Assembly (NCBI RefSeq): GCF_001640025.1
Contig: NC_031672.1
Location: forward strand, 4,774,001 to 4,838,000
DNA from: Sugiyamaella lignohabitans
Taxonomy: Eukaryota; Ascomycota; Dipodascomycetes; Dipodascales; Trichomonascaceae
DNA: 64,000 bases
Direction of reading: 5' to 3'
Shown piece by piece: positions 29,485 to 39,295 of the stretch. A model generated the notes under the pieces. The model had not been told where the DNA came from, did no database searches, and saw only the letters and a list, made by a program, of their open reading frames with translations. Position 1 is the first letter of the stretch. Every line of letters begins with the position of its first letter. The position numbers were made by a program, and so were the translations under genes.

Positions 29485-31113
29485 ATGGCAGAAACACCTC
29501 TCTCGGGAAGAAGAAGATACAGGGCATCACTGGCATCAACACCGGCCAGCGTATTTGCTACTCCACAAAGAAGACTCCGACGTGAGGCCACAACTCCACA
29601 TACTATTCGAGCTCTAGCGGCACAAGCAACTCCTGGTAGGAGAATATCTCGATTGATTAAAGTCAAAACTAGAACCCCTCGTGATGATTTGAGAGCTTTG
29701 AGTCGAGCTCTAGTGAGAGAAAATAGCAATGAACGAGCTGAAAGTGCACCCCAAGTTGTAAGACGACCAAAAGTGTCTAGTCACTTGACACAACCGCCGA
29801 TATCTCGCCAAATCCAAAGTCCTCCGAAAGTCACTACTACCAAGATATTTCATTTTCCAGAACCTACAGAGGTAATAAAAAATGGAAACTTCTCTACCAA
29901 GCTGGTGCCGTCTGATTTGGTAGATAATCGTGCAAAACAGACGCCTGCCAGAAACAGCCAGCCCACGAATGACGTTTTTAATAGTGATACTAAAGTACCG
30001 AATGACTCACCTTATCGTCGGGTTGATCCTGTTTTAAGACGGTTGAGTCAAGCACCTGAAGTACAAGCAAAGCCTGATGCAAGAATATCACCCCCCAAGT
30101 TTACCAGCACTCCTCGAGACATTGAAATTGAGAGGCGGATAGCGGCAGACAGGTTGAGCATCGACCGACGGTTCAGCACTGCTTTTGATGTGGCTGATAC
30201 GACAATTGCTTCACGAAGAGACACCTTTGGCTTCCCGATTTCAGATGTCAGCATAGGTAATATTACCCATCAATCCAGTTTTCACATAGATGTGACTGAA
30301 GATGATCCCTCCACAAGAGCTTACGATATATCTGGAGAAGACGCTACTCTCAGTTTCAGGGATAGAACGGGATATGGAAACATTACTGGGATCTCGGAGT
30401 ACGACAATGATAATGAAAGCGATAATAATAATGACAATGATAACGAAAATGACATTGCTAACCAAAGCGACAATGATAATTATGAAAATACCAATGATGA
30501 TACAACAATAAATGTTAATGAAACTAATGAAATTAATGATGATTATGATGAATACGAGGCGTATGGAAATGACTACGATGATAATAATGACAGCGTCAAC
30601 CAACTCGAAACCAACAGTGAAGACGACGTGAGGGACGGGGGAAGTGAAGAGAGTGAACCTGATCCAAATGGTCCGATTATAGGAGAAGAAGACACAACAA
30701 TTGGATATGATGATATTGGCGTAGTGGATGATATTACCCTGCCAATACGTGCTCCAAGACCAATAGCTGCGTCGTCTTCCAAACGCGATACACGAGCTGT
30801 TTCAAAAGAAAGACCGAAAGTCGAGACAGCAATTCCTCGAAAAGTTATCAAAGATATATTAAAAACGGTGACATCCTCTCGACTGACACCAGAAGCTTTT
30901 GAACAAGTACTTGAGGCATCGAATGCTTTTTTTGAGCAGGCCACAACTGATTTATCTGCTTACGCACAGCATGCAAAACGTAAGAACATAGACGCTTCTG
31001 ATGTGATCCAGCTGATACACCGCCAAAGACAGCTCAATGATACATTTCCATTCTCACTGGCACACAAGTACCTGCCTGCTGAGTTATTAAATGATATAGA
31101 AAAGAGAATGTAG
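29485..31113 (+). CDS. CENP-T-like inner kinetochore histone-fold protein
   Basis: Single exon of 542 residues; ATG at 29485 (MAETPLSGRRRYR) is chosen because the 11 codons upstream lack ATG. The N-terminal part is Arg-rich with TP/SP sites (residues 1-60), then disordered. Residues 305-395 are an extreme Asn/Asp/Glu tract. The last 95 residues form a histone fold of CENP-T type: RKVIKDILKTVTSSRLTPEAF, then EASNAFFEQATTDLSAYAQHAKRKNIDASDVIQLI, then TFPFSLAHKYLPAELL. In the constitutive centromere network CENP-T pairs with CENP-W and recruits the Ndc80 complex through its N-terminus; the budding-yeast counterpart is Cnn1. The identity rests mainly on the C-terminus. Confidence 0.85.
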   Translation: MAETPLSGRRRYRASLASTPASVFATPQRRLRREATTPHTIRALAAQATPGRRISRLIKVKTRTPRDDLRALSRALVRENSNERAESAPQVVRRPKVSSHLTQPPISRQIQSPPKVTTTKIFHFPEPTEVIKNGNFSTKLVPSDLVDNRAKQTPARNSQPTNDVFNSDTKVPNDSPYRRVDPVLRRLSQAPEVQAKPDARISPPKFTSTPRDIEIERRIAADRLSIDRRFSTAFDVADTTIASRRDTFGFPISDVSIGNITHQSSFHIDVTEDDPSTRAYDISGEDATLSFRDRTGYGNITGISEYDNDNESDNNNDNDNENDIANQSDNDNYENTNDDTTINVNETNEINDDYDEYEAYGNDYDDNNDSVNQLETNSEDDVRDGGSEESEPDPNGPIIGEEDTTIGYDDIGVVDDITLPIRAPRPIAASSSKRDTRAVSKERPKVETAIPRKVIKDILKTVTSSRLTPEAFEQVLEASNAFFEQATTDLSAYAQHAKRKNIDASDVIQLIHRQRQLNDTFPFSLAHKYLPAELLNDIEKRM

Positions 31114-31221
31114 TTTAAAGTACTTAAACGAAACAAGGTTTTTATTCTATAGGGCCATATACATTTTGAATATAATACTAACAACTTTTAACATCTCATT
31201 ACTGTTTTAGCTTTTTAAGTT

Positions 31222-32528
31222 CTAAGCGATAGTTCGGAAGAAATCCATAACTCCGGTGAAAACAACCAACAGAATACCACCACCAGGGCCCAATCTCAAG
31301 ACCTTGGGCAAGAAACCTTTGTAGAGAGCACCAAACCCTTCTTCACGGAAGACAGTGACAACACTTGGCAAGGTCCAGTTATACTTGGGAATAACACCTG
31401 GGACACGGGTGGTGTTCTGAATTCTACTCTTGACAACATCGAAAGGAGTGTTCAGCATGGTACCAACAGTACCTCCAATAGAACCAGAAATCAAGTCATT
31501 AGTGATCTTACCAGACTTAGTCTCAGCCTTGGGTAGCATCTCACGAACTTTGAAAATAACACCAAAATAACCAGCATTCCACGAAATGTGACGGAACAAA
31601 GTGGCTTCCAAACCATTATACAAAGCCAATGGACCTTCCTTCTTAACAATGTGACTAACTACATCTCCCATACCCTTGTACTTGGACGATTTGTCTTGCA
31701 ATCTAATTTTAACCAATTCAAATGGGACAACAACGAACGACTCGGTGGCACCAGCAGTAGCACCAGTAAGAATAGAAAGAGGTTGGGTCATGGTGGGAAT
31801 TCCAAACAAGTTCTTGTAGAATTTTCCCCATTCATCATTGGCAGCGAATTTAGTAGCTCTCTTAGGAGCCTCCATGAGAATAGGAGCAGAAATACCACGG
31901 TACAATCGGCCGACACCTTCATTCTTAATGATCTTCTTGAAACAATCTAACATGCTAGTGTATGCCTCCTCTCCGGTAGTTCCAACTTGGAGTTGCATTC
32001 TGGTCTTGACGACATCCAATGGGTACATTACCAGGATCTATTAGGTTAGAATCAATCTGATACCTGCTAGAGAGCTTGCGGTGGGCATCACTCAGCTTGC
32101 TCCTTAGATTACAGTATACGAAGGCTCACAAGCACAGTAATGAGTAGACGATCAGACACCAGCTACGGAGCCACTAGGGGAGCCATCATAAAATCAATAA
32201 ATCACATCCGCTGCCCAATTGTATTCAAACAGAAGAGTGTTCCTAACAAAATCAAAATTGAAGATGACCTGCTTGTAGTAGACCAGGCTCACATGTCTCA
32301 GCTGATGTTCGCTACTTACCTCGGAGATACCTGCGACAGCACCAGCGACAAATTGGTATGCAAAAGGAAGGGCTAAGGATGGTTAGACCTGACACAATAA
32401 CATCAGCTATTAAAAGTAGAGGTTGACTTGCACTAGAACCAGCTTTTACAAGTTGCTTTATTCGAGCTCATGTCAGTTCCGCGACATTCTCGTCGGGCAT
32501 ACTTACGCTTATCGTTATTTCCAGACAT
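31222..32528 (-). CDS. ODC1: Mitochondrial 2-oxodicarboxylate carrier
   Basis: Inner-membrane exchanger of 2-oxoadipate and 2-oxoglutarate. Three exons: 32528-32507, 32372-32320 and 32037-31222, with introns of 134 nt (donor GTAAGT, branch TCTAAC) and 282 nt (donor GTAAGT, branch TCTAAC). The product is 296 residues, standard for the SLC25 family. The small first exons encode MSGNNDKPLPFAYQFVAGAV, which matches Odc1/Odc2 N-termini, and exon 3 continues ILVMYPLDVVKTRMQLQVG. Three carrier repeats each carry PxDxxKxR-type motifs (YPLDVVKTR, VPFELVKIR, TPFDVVKSR). The substrate-contact region GLYRGISAPILMEAPKRATKFA is specific to the oxodicarboxylate group. Whether this is the only paralogue cannot be known from the window. 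Confidence 0.93.
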
Positions 32529-33214
32529 TTTATATTCCTAATATGATCTATTTTCTGATCACAAGTTAGTTTTAACTTCGTTGCACGCTTATTTCACCTG
32601 ACTTACTAAAAAAATGATTTATTTTTGAAAAATTCTATCTATCAAATCAAGTCAACGGTTATGTCGTCTTCTATCAGTCATATACCAGATCCCGCGACCC
32701 CCAAATACTGGGTTGGGGTAGACATAGCGAAATGAGGGGTTAATACATGACATTTAGCCGATATCGCCCTTCTTCTCGGTGCAAGCAACTTGCTTATTTT
32801 AGCCGCATAGTTTACTGGCTTTCGACTGGACAGAATAGATTCAAAGTCACGTGTCGTTTGAATGGCCAAGTCGAAAATTATAATATTAGGATTTATTTTT
32901 ACCAACATAAGTAGATAGAAGATGAGTCGGGGACTGAATATATGTTCATAACGTTCTCCAATGGAAGAGGACATATCAGCATCTAAGCAGCATCTCGATA
33001 TAATCGTATGGTCTGACGGAGCGAGATCTATTCATAGTGCAGTAAAACATGCTATGGGTAAGGTTAGTTAAGTACCCCTGAATTTTCCCAAAGCGATAAG
33101 TGATATAAAACAGCGAAAGAAAATTATACGTCAAGATATTATTGTGCGTAAAAGCAATTCATAATTAAAAATCATATAAGAAAATATGTCCGTGATAAAT
33201 AAATAGAAATATAA
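32529..33214. other. Promoter of the carrier gene / 3' region of the helicase
   Basis: 686 bp. Contains a CACGTG at 32848-32853. AT-rich near 33110-33210. A 98-codon frame here has no domain and is not called. Confidence 0.4.
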
Positions 33215-35335
33215 TTATATTGGTTGCCCAGTGCCCTTCAATCGGTTATAAAACTCTCGTACTGCTTCGTTGACTCTGACGGTTCGAGGATCAAACCCGA
33301 CAATTTCGAGAGAATCTGTACAAGTAGCACGGGATACAGCTACATATACCTGACCACTCTCGAATGACCGGGTCAAATTCATTTTCACTCTTGGTAGTGT
33401 CTGGCCCTGAGCCTTGTGAATAGACAGAGCCCATGAGAGAATTAACGGCAAATGTGATCTTGTCGCCACTACTTCAACTGGTTGTTTAGCAGTGTTTTCC
33501 AACTTGAACTCATGAGGTTCAATAAATTGTTTGTTGCCGTCGAAATCGACCACAGGGTATAAGCTTCGGTTATCACATTGGGTTGCAAGAGCTTCAAGTA
33601 GCTTAATAGAGTTGTCCTCAATTTGCATCTTTCCTATTTCTTGTCTTATATAAGACCCCAACGTGATACCAGCTGGACAGTTCTTAATGCAGGAGGAATA
33701 AGCTTCGAATGCAGCGCTATCACTTGCCAGGCTCTCCCACATATCTCTCTGAGCTACAAATGAGATGACTCTTCCTTGTGAACCGTTGACCAAGTTATTT
33801 TCAGAATCATTCCTAACAAAAAGAACTTGGCAACCCAACTTCAGAGTTAGCTCATCATCTACCAACAAGCTATTAAAAAAAGCCTTCGCAATAAATTCAT
33901 GACCGCTTTGAACAATATCCTTAGCTGGGAAATGAAACGAAAGACCCTTCAAATTCGCAAGCTTCTGTTTGTTAGCCCTAGCTACTTGCTCCTTTGTTGG
34001 ATAAAGTTCAATAGGTTCTATTCCATCCTTGTAAACGAGAGGACGTTGTAGGGCTTTGAACTGTGAAATAATCTCGGGAGTGAGATTGTTCTGTCTCAAA
34101 GCGCTGAGCATGTTAATTAATCGTTGGTCCCCTTCTTGTCGAAACACAGTTGTCAATTCAATCTGTTCTTCGATGGCTTCCTGCCAGATTTTAGTTTGAA
34201 AGCAAAACGAGACTTTCCTGCCTTTATCAGGAACGGGAGGCAGTTGATAAAAATCACCACAGACAATGACTTGTATGCCACCAAAGGGGACTCGTGGGAA
34301 TTTACGAATCTCTCTGCCAATTTTGTCAAGTTTCTCGAATAAATCACCATCTAACATAGACACCTCATCTATAATAAGTACCGCTGCATTCTGCCACTGA
34401 GAAACGGACTTTTTGTTTTTCTTGATACGCTTGACTAAATCATCCACAGGGTCCTTGCCAAGCCCGATGCCAGCCCATCTGTGAAGGGTCTGTCCACCGA
34501 CATTGATGGCTGCTAATCCTGTAGTAGCAGTCACTGCTACCGCGCCAGGTCTGTGGGAGCTGTTAAGCTGGCTAATGAGTTCCTTGAGCAGAAACGACTT
34601 ACCAGTACCTGCGGCACCTGTGAAAAATAAATTCTTTCTCGCCTTAGCAACTCTGATCACCCTTTGCTGCTCTTCAGTGAGATTTTTAGATGACTTCACG
34701 ACACCCTTGAATTCCGTTGTCTGAGAATTAGTAGAGTGTGCCCTTCTGGCCGGTCTGCTATTAAAAATCATACTATCCCAAGCCGGCACTTTCCGCTTCC
34801 TCGTCCCAGAATTTGTTCTTTCGACACTGTTAGGAACCACTGAAGCCTGAACCAGCGCCCCTGTTCTCGCCTCTCTCTTAGATATCATTGGTTGACCTAC
34901 TTCTGAGTCTGGTTGTGTAAGGTCAACTACTGAAATCGGATCTCCGTCCAAATAACTTTCTTCTGGAGAAGGAGCCCTTGGCAAATTTTCATCTTCAAAT
35001 CCATTTGATTTGAATAGCCCCGAAGAGCTCCTGTGAATATTTTCAAGTACTTTATCAGGGATAACATCAAGCGGTTTTAATATACTCGACTCTCTAGTAA
35101 CACCCCTATTGAACTCCTGAGAAGAAGAATTAGATCCCTGACTAGAAATATGGCCAGAATTTTGGCTTGAACCCTGGCTCAGACCAGATCCTAATCTAGT
35201 TCCTTGGCTGTGGGTCTTGCCAAAATCCTGGCTAAGCATGTCATTATTGGGCTTCTTCTTAGGAAGGAAAAAACTCGTCACTTTAACATCACCTTGTGAG
35301 CTTCGACCCTTCATTCCAAATTTCCCCTGTGCCAT
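33215..35335 (-). CDS. PIF1-family 5'-3' DNA helicase
   Basis: Superfamily 1B helicase acting at telomeres, replication forks or mitochondrial DNA. Single exon of 706 residues. The N-terminal 220 residues are disordered and Ser/Gln-rich, with repeated SQG motifs (possible checkpoint-kinase sites) and, at residues 18-27, VKVTSFFLPKKK, resembling a PCNA-interacting peptide. The helicase core has Walker A GAAGTGKSFLL (about residue 240), Walker B IIDEVSML, the PIF1 signature region FGGIQVIVCGDFYQLPPV, then TTVFRQ and, near the end, LILSWALSIHKAQGQTLPRV and VYVAVSRAT motifs, all intact. S. cerevisiae has two members, PIF1 and RRM3; the PCNA-like motif leans to RRM3, but assignment within the family is left open. 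Confidence 0.93.
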   Translation of the reverse strand: MAQGKFGMKGRSSQGDVKVTSFFLPKKKPNNDMLSQDFGKTHSQGTRLGSGLSQGSSQNSGHISSQGSNSSSQEFNRGVTRESSILKPLDVIPDKVLENIHRSSSGLFKSNGFEDENLPRAPSPEESYLDGDPISVVDLTQPDSEVGQPMISKREARTGALVQASVVPNSVERTNSGTRKRKVPAWDSMIFNSRPARRAHSTNSQTTEFKGVVKSSKNLTEEQQRVIRVAKARKNLFFTGAAGTGKSFLLKELISQLNSSHRPGAVAVTATTGLAAINVGGQTLHRWAGIGLGKDPVDDLVKRIKKNKKSVSQWQNAAVLIIDEVSMLDGDLFEKLDKIGREIRKFPRVPFGGIQVIVCGDFYQLPPVPDKGRKVSFCFQTKIWQEAIEEQIELTTVFRQEGDQRLINMLSALRQNNLTPEIISQFKALQRPLVYKDGIEPIELYPTKEQVARANKQKLANLKGLSFHFPAKDIVQSGHEFIAKAFFNSLLVDDELTLKLGCQVLFVRNDSENNLVNGSQGRVISFVAQRDMWESLASDSAAFEAYSSCIKNCPAGITLGSYIRQEIGKMQIEDNSIKLLEALATQCDNRSLYPVVDFDGNKQFIEPHEFKLENTAKQPVEVVATRSHLPLILSWALSIHKAQGQTLPRVKMNLTRSFESGQVYVAVSRATCTDSLEIVGFDPRTVRVNEAVREFYNRLKGTGQPI

Positions 35336-35732
35336 TTCTTAGATAAACTTTGAAGAAAAGACTCGAGAACGCGATCTGATCTGCAGTATTTATAACGTGT
35401 TGTTGCCTACCCTTCCTCTTAATTGAATTTCGTGCTCTCTTCGCGATAACCCTAACCCAGGACAATGGGCCCTGCATTTCTGACGGCTTTTCGATACACT
35501 CGGAAGTTGACGACTGGACCATTTTGCTAAGTTTCATCGCGCTCACGACACTGTCAATTTGTAACCTCAACAATAGAGAAAGATATTTCGACTGTATAGG
35601 TCACAATGTCAAGGCTAGCTCGACCACAGTAGGGCCTAAAAAGTTTCATCATGTGCTATTTAATCATAATTTGATACATAATCTACATATATCAGAGGGC
35701 TTGTTTATAAACATTGTAAATAGAGAGTCTAT
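35336..35732. other. Helicase promoter / IDH1 3' region
   Basis: 397 bp between the helicase start and the IDH1 stop, same strand. The region near 35430-35530 is less AT-rich. No gene is seen. Confidence 0.4.
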
Positions 35733-37475
35733 TTAGGCCTTCTCCAATTGGTCAAGGATGGCACGGGTGAACTCGGTAGTGGTGTTGTTACCGCCCAAAT
35801 CAGGGGTTCTGGTCTTACCCTCAGCAATGACGTCGTAAGTGGCCTTGGAGATTCTGTCGGCATAGCCATCAAGACCCAAGTGTCTCAACATCATGACAGC
35901 AGAGAGGATCATGGCAGTGGGGTTAGCAGAGTTACGGCCCTTGATATCCAAACCAACGTGTCTACAACCAGGCTCGAAAACAGCGTGCTCACGACCAATA
36001 CTGGCACCGGGAACAAGACCAGGACCACCGATCAAACCAGCACCAATGTTAGACAAGATAGTACCGTATAAATTAGGGGTGACCAAAACGTCGAATTGTT
36101 GAGGCCAAGAAACGGCTTGCATAGAAGCGTTGTCAACAATCATGTCGTTAACAGTGATTTGAGGATATTGCTCGCCGAGCTTCTTGATAGTAGCACGGAA
36201 CAAACCGTCAGAGGCCTTCATAATGTTGGCCTTGTGGATAACAGTGACCTTCTTTCTGTTGTTGGTAATGGCGAAGTCAAAGGCAAAACGTCCAATTCTC
36301 TCAGAGTTGTACGAAGTGATGATCTTCAAAGACTCGACAATGTCGGGAGTGGGTCTGTGTTCAAGGCCAGAGTACTCACCCTCGGTGTTCTCACGAACAA
36401 GGACCATGTCAATATCCTTCAATCTGGTCTCAACACCGGGAATGTTCTTAATCAAAGCCAAAGAAGCGAAAATGTCTAATTCCTTACGGAGAGCAACATT
36501 GAAAGAGGGGTGGCCAGTACGGTCAACAGGAGTGTAAAGAATACCCTTAAGACCAACCTTGTTTCTTTGAAGAGATCTGATGGCCTCTTGGTAGGCGTCG
36601 GGGTACTCAGCCAAAGAGTTGGCGGGCTCGACTAAACCAGTGACATCGACTTGTTCCCATTGAACTGGGACGTTCTCGGCCTTGAAAATGGTCTTGACAG
36701 AGTCGGTGATTTCAGCTCCAATACCATCACCTTTTTTTATGTTAGTATCCTTGCCAATTGTGCTCAAGTGGGTACTGAGTAACTTTTCTGGAGCCAAATG
36801 CCTCCGGCGGCTGGGGCTCCGCCCCAGACCCCGTTGCTCCTGCTCCGCAGGAGAGGAGCGGGGAGGGTAGCATGTCCTTGAACATATGGGACGTAGCTCA
36901 AAATCGACACGATTACAATAGCACATCAATGCATGAAGATACCCATCGTGTGTTTACTTGTCTTCACTTGTGTTGATGTGAATTCAATGGCTCTGATAAT
37001 CATAACTTACCAGGAATAAGGGTGACAGTGTACTTTTGACCGTACTTAGTAGGAGCAGATGCAGTGGTGTTCAAGAAACGTCTCGAGGCGAGGCCAGGAG
37101 TTCTCAACAAAGAAGACTATTATTCTGTTAGTTCTACCATCTACTTCAGATGCGACTCGGTTAATTGATGAGCCTTCCATCAGAAACCAATTCTATTCAG
37201 TTTGGGCAACGGTCGAGGCTACTTGGTCTTCATTTCACTTTTCAGGTCAAGACGGGAACTAGAAGCCAACGAGCCCTAAAATGTTTCTTCACAATTGCTA
37301 AACATTGCCTGAGAAAAACACTTAAGTATCAATGAAAGCTGCATTCAAAGTATACTTTTCGCATTGAAGCTAAACAATGCCATTCAAGTGCACCAGAAAC
37401 CAGCATATCCGACCGACTCTAACATTCTCAATTATTTCCTGAATAAAATCTTACCTTTGATAAAGCAGCACGCAT
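35733..37475 (-). CDS. IDH1: Isocitrate dehydrogenase [NAD] subunit 1, mitochondrial
   Basis: Regulatory subunit of the NAD-dependent TCA-cycle enzyme. Three exons: 37475-37455, 37116-37011 and 36730-35733. Introns are 338 nt and 280 nt; both have GTAAG donors and AACTAAC or TACTAAC branches 10 nt from the acceptor. The product is 374 residues with an N-terminal presequence MRAALSKSSLLRTPGLASRRF. Splicing restores the conserved TVTLIPGDGIGAEITDSV start of the fold. Motifs RENTEGEYSGLEH, VHKANIMKASDGLF, VDNASMQAV and GSRHVGL-type EPGCRHVGLDIKGRNSANPTAM match the Idh1 rather than Idh2 subunit. A double-hairpin element (36801-36853) lies inside intron 2. A short reading continuing from exon 3 into the intron is spurious. 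Confidence 0.95.
36801..36853 (+). repeat. Double-hairpin GC element inside IDH1 intron 2
   Basis: CCTCCGGCGG lead, first hairpin CTGGGGC-TCC-GCCCCAG, second hairpin CTCCTGC-TCC-GCAGGAG, both 7-bp stems perfect. It sits 71 nt upstream of the IDH1 intron 2 acceptor in gene orientation, in antisense sense to the gene. Confidence 0.85.
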
Positions 37476-38713
37476 TGTTCCTTGTATATTTTATGAATTC
37501 GGGGTTTGAAATGGTCTTTTCTGTACGAAGAAGAATACTCAATCAGAAGTCTACCTGTTCAAGAAGAAGAGAAATTTATTCTATTCTTCCGTTGTAACGA
37601 TACCTGTTAGAGGTTTAGGTACGGACATCTGCGGCTTTCCTTTCACCCTATAAGCAGCGTCAACAGCCCTGTATTCCCAAGGGATGAACGTTTTTTTTTC
37701 TTGTTGTTCTGCCCAATCGGACCCGGCTCTCATACCAGCTCCAGGTTTAGGGCGTACGCATGTCTGGTCTTCAGGCAATAAAAACCATTACACGGCCAAA
37801 TGCAACGGCTGTCGGGGTTTACTTTGCATAACAATATTTTCTTCTCGCTCCGGGCCGATGTAATCTGCAGGTCATTCGGCTCCGTTCCACGGACAAGCGG
37901 CAGTGGGTTCCTCTTTGCTTGATCATGATTCTCTGGCCGGTCATATCTCAGGACGTTTCCCGTCCGGGGACCCTTTTCAATTGAACCTTTCAATATGGAC
38001 CATATATATAAAGCCAGCAGAAGAAGCGAAATAGGGGGTTTCCGAATGAAAAATGTGCTAAATAAAAAACAATAACGATAGCTTCTGAGTTTTGTCTTAT
38101 GAATAAGGTCCGAATGAGTAGCACGGATCGGAAAAATTTGTGGTACAGCCGCTCCCTGTGGCTATCCAATACCGGCTCCGACTGCGGGTGGGATCTGCAA
38201 CTTTAAATTTTTCACTGTTACGCTAGCTTCTGTCAGGGTTCGGGTGTGTATATCCTTCCGGCTCATGGTAGCTCCTACTAGGCCTCGTTCTTCTCATTCG
38301 CATAGTAGGTAAGATATGCTTCTGAGAGTTGTGGGTTCAAACCCGGTTGTCGTGTTTTAGTCTAGACTAGACCTAGCATTTTCTGAGACGAGCTGATCTA
38401 CTAAGTCTAATATAGCTTTTGAAAGATGATTCCAACTGGGTTGGCTTGATCCGATGACTTCAGTAAGGAATCTACTATCAGTTGTACTTGTTAAACCCCA
38501 CTGGTCGTCAGCAGCAACTTAAAGACTAATATTATTTGTATTCTTTGAAACATATCGGTTGTTACTTCTAGAACTGAGAACAGTTCCTTGGGGAAGCAGA
38601 CCCTGCCAGCAGCCAGATCATGTACGGCGCTATCACGAACCATTTTTCAGATAGGCTGCTTGGATCATGTGTAGCTGACCCAAATTAATCCTCACCTATC
38701 TAATCTTTCATCT
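37476..38713. promoter_or_regulatory. Divergent region between IDH1 and FMC1
   Basis: 1.24 kb. A CCAAT box at about 37715 may be a HAP-complex site for IDH1 (inferred). A tRNA-like stretch at 38267-38352 (A-box-like GGTAGCTCC, B-box GGGTTCAAACCC) does not fold into a full cloverleaf. No other gene is seen. Confidence 0.4.
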
Positions 38714-39121
38714 ATGTCAACGATAACTGCACGGGGGCTCTATAGGAAGCTCTATCGTGAGCTGGCTAGACAGCACTTGACTGCTGCCGAAGCACAGACT
38801 GCTCAGGACGCTAAAAAGAAAGAAGCTCTACTTCAGTACCGGAAGCTGCAGGGCCTTGATTCTGGTGATGGTGCTAAATCAAGCGTCGCTCCCGAGAATC
38901 GAATTTACAAGGCTGACACATTACGAAACGTGTTCAATTCGTCAGACCCTACTGAAGCTAATTTGCTTTTTGGGTATGAAATTGGAGAGTATCTCAAATC
39001 ACAGAGAGCCTACAAATCACTACTGGAACGGTACAATCCCGGTGCTAACATGGAGGATGAAGAACGAATTAGACTCTCTGCAAGAAGAGTTGGTTTGAAC
39101 TTACCTGAAGAGTCTTCATAG
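38714..39121 (+). CDS. FMC1: F1-ATPase assembly factor FMC1 (LYR-motif protein)
   Basis: Mitochondrial matrix protein needed for assembly or stability of the F1 sector of ATP synthase at high temperature. Single exon of 135 residues. The N-terminal LYRKLYREL is an LYR motif in a first helix; a basic helix AQDAKKKEALLQYRKL follows. The C-terminus ERYNPGANMEDEERIRLSARRVGLNLP matches the conserved FMC1 ending YNPG ... VVGLDVP. Size is slightly below yeast Fmc1 (155). It converges on ENP2 with a 174-bp gap. Confidence 0.9.
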   Translation: MSTITARGLYRKLYRELARQHLTAAEAQTAQDAKKKEALLQYRKLQGLDSGDGAKSSVAPENRIYKADTLRNVFNSSDPTEANLLFGYEIGEYLKSQRAYKSLLERYNPGANMEDEERIRLSARRVGLNLPEESS

Positions 39122-39295
39122 ATTGCACATCTACTTTCTATTTAATGCCCGAATGTCCAACCCGCCCTTTATCTAGCACTAGCTCCTGATGGTCCTGGCG
39201 TCTGATGCCCGCACATATGAACTTATGACAATGATGAATTATTATCTGTTACATTATAAATAATTGTATATAGTTTTTGGCGCAATGTATCTATA

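Noticed and set aside
32678..32974. 98-codon minus-strand frame
   Set aside because: No domain, atypical composition and it lies in the promoter/3' spacer between the carrier and the helicase.
36731..36929. Extension of the IDH1 third exon upstream into an Arg/Pro-rich peptide
   Set aside because: It translates the hairpin element within intron 2; the acceptor at 36731 after TACTAAC restores the conserved LIPGDGIG join.
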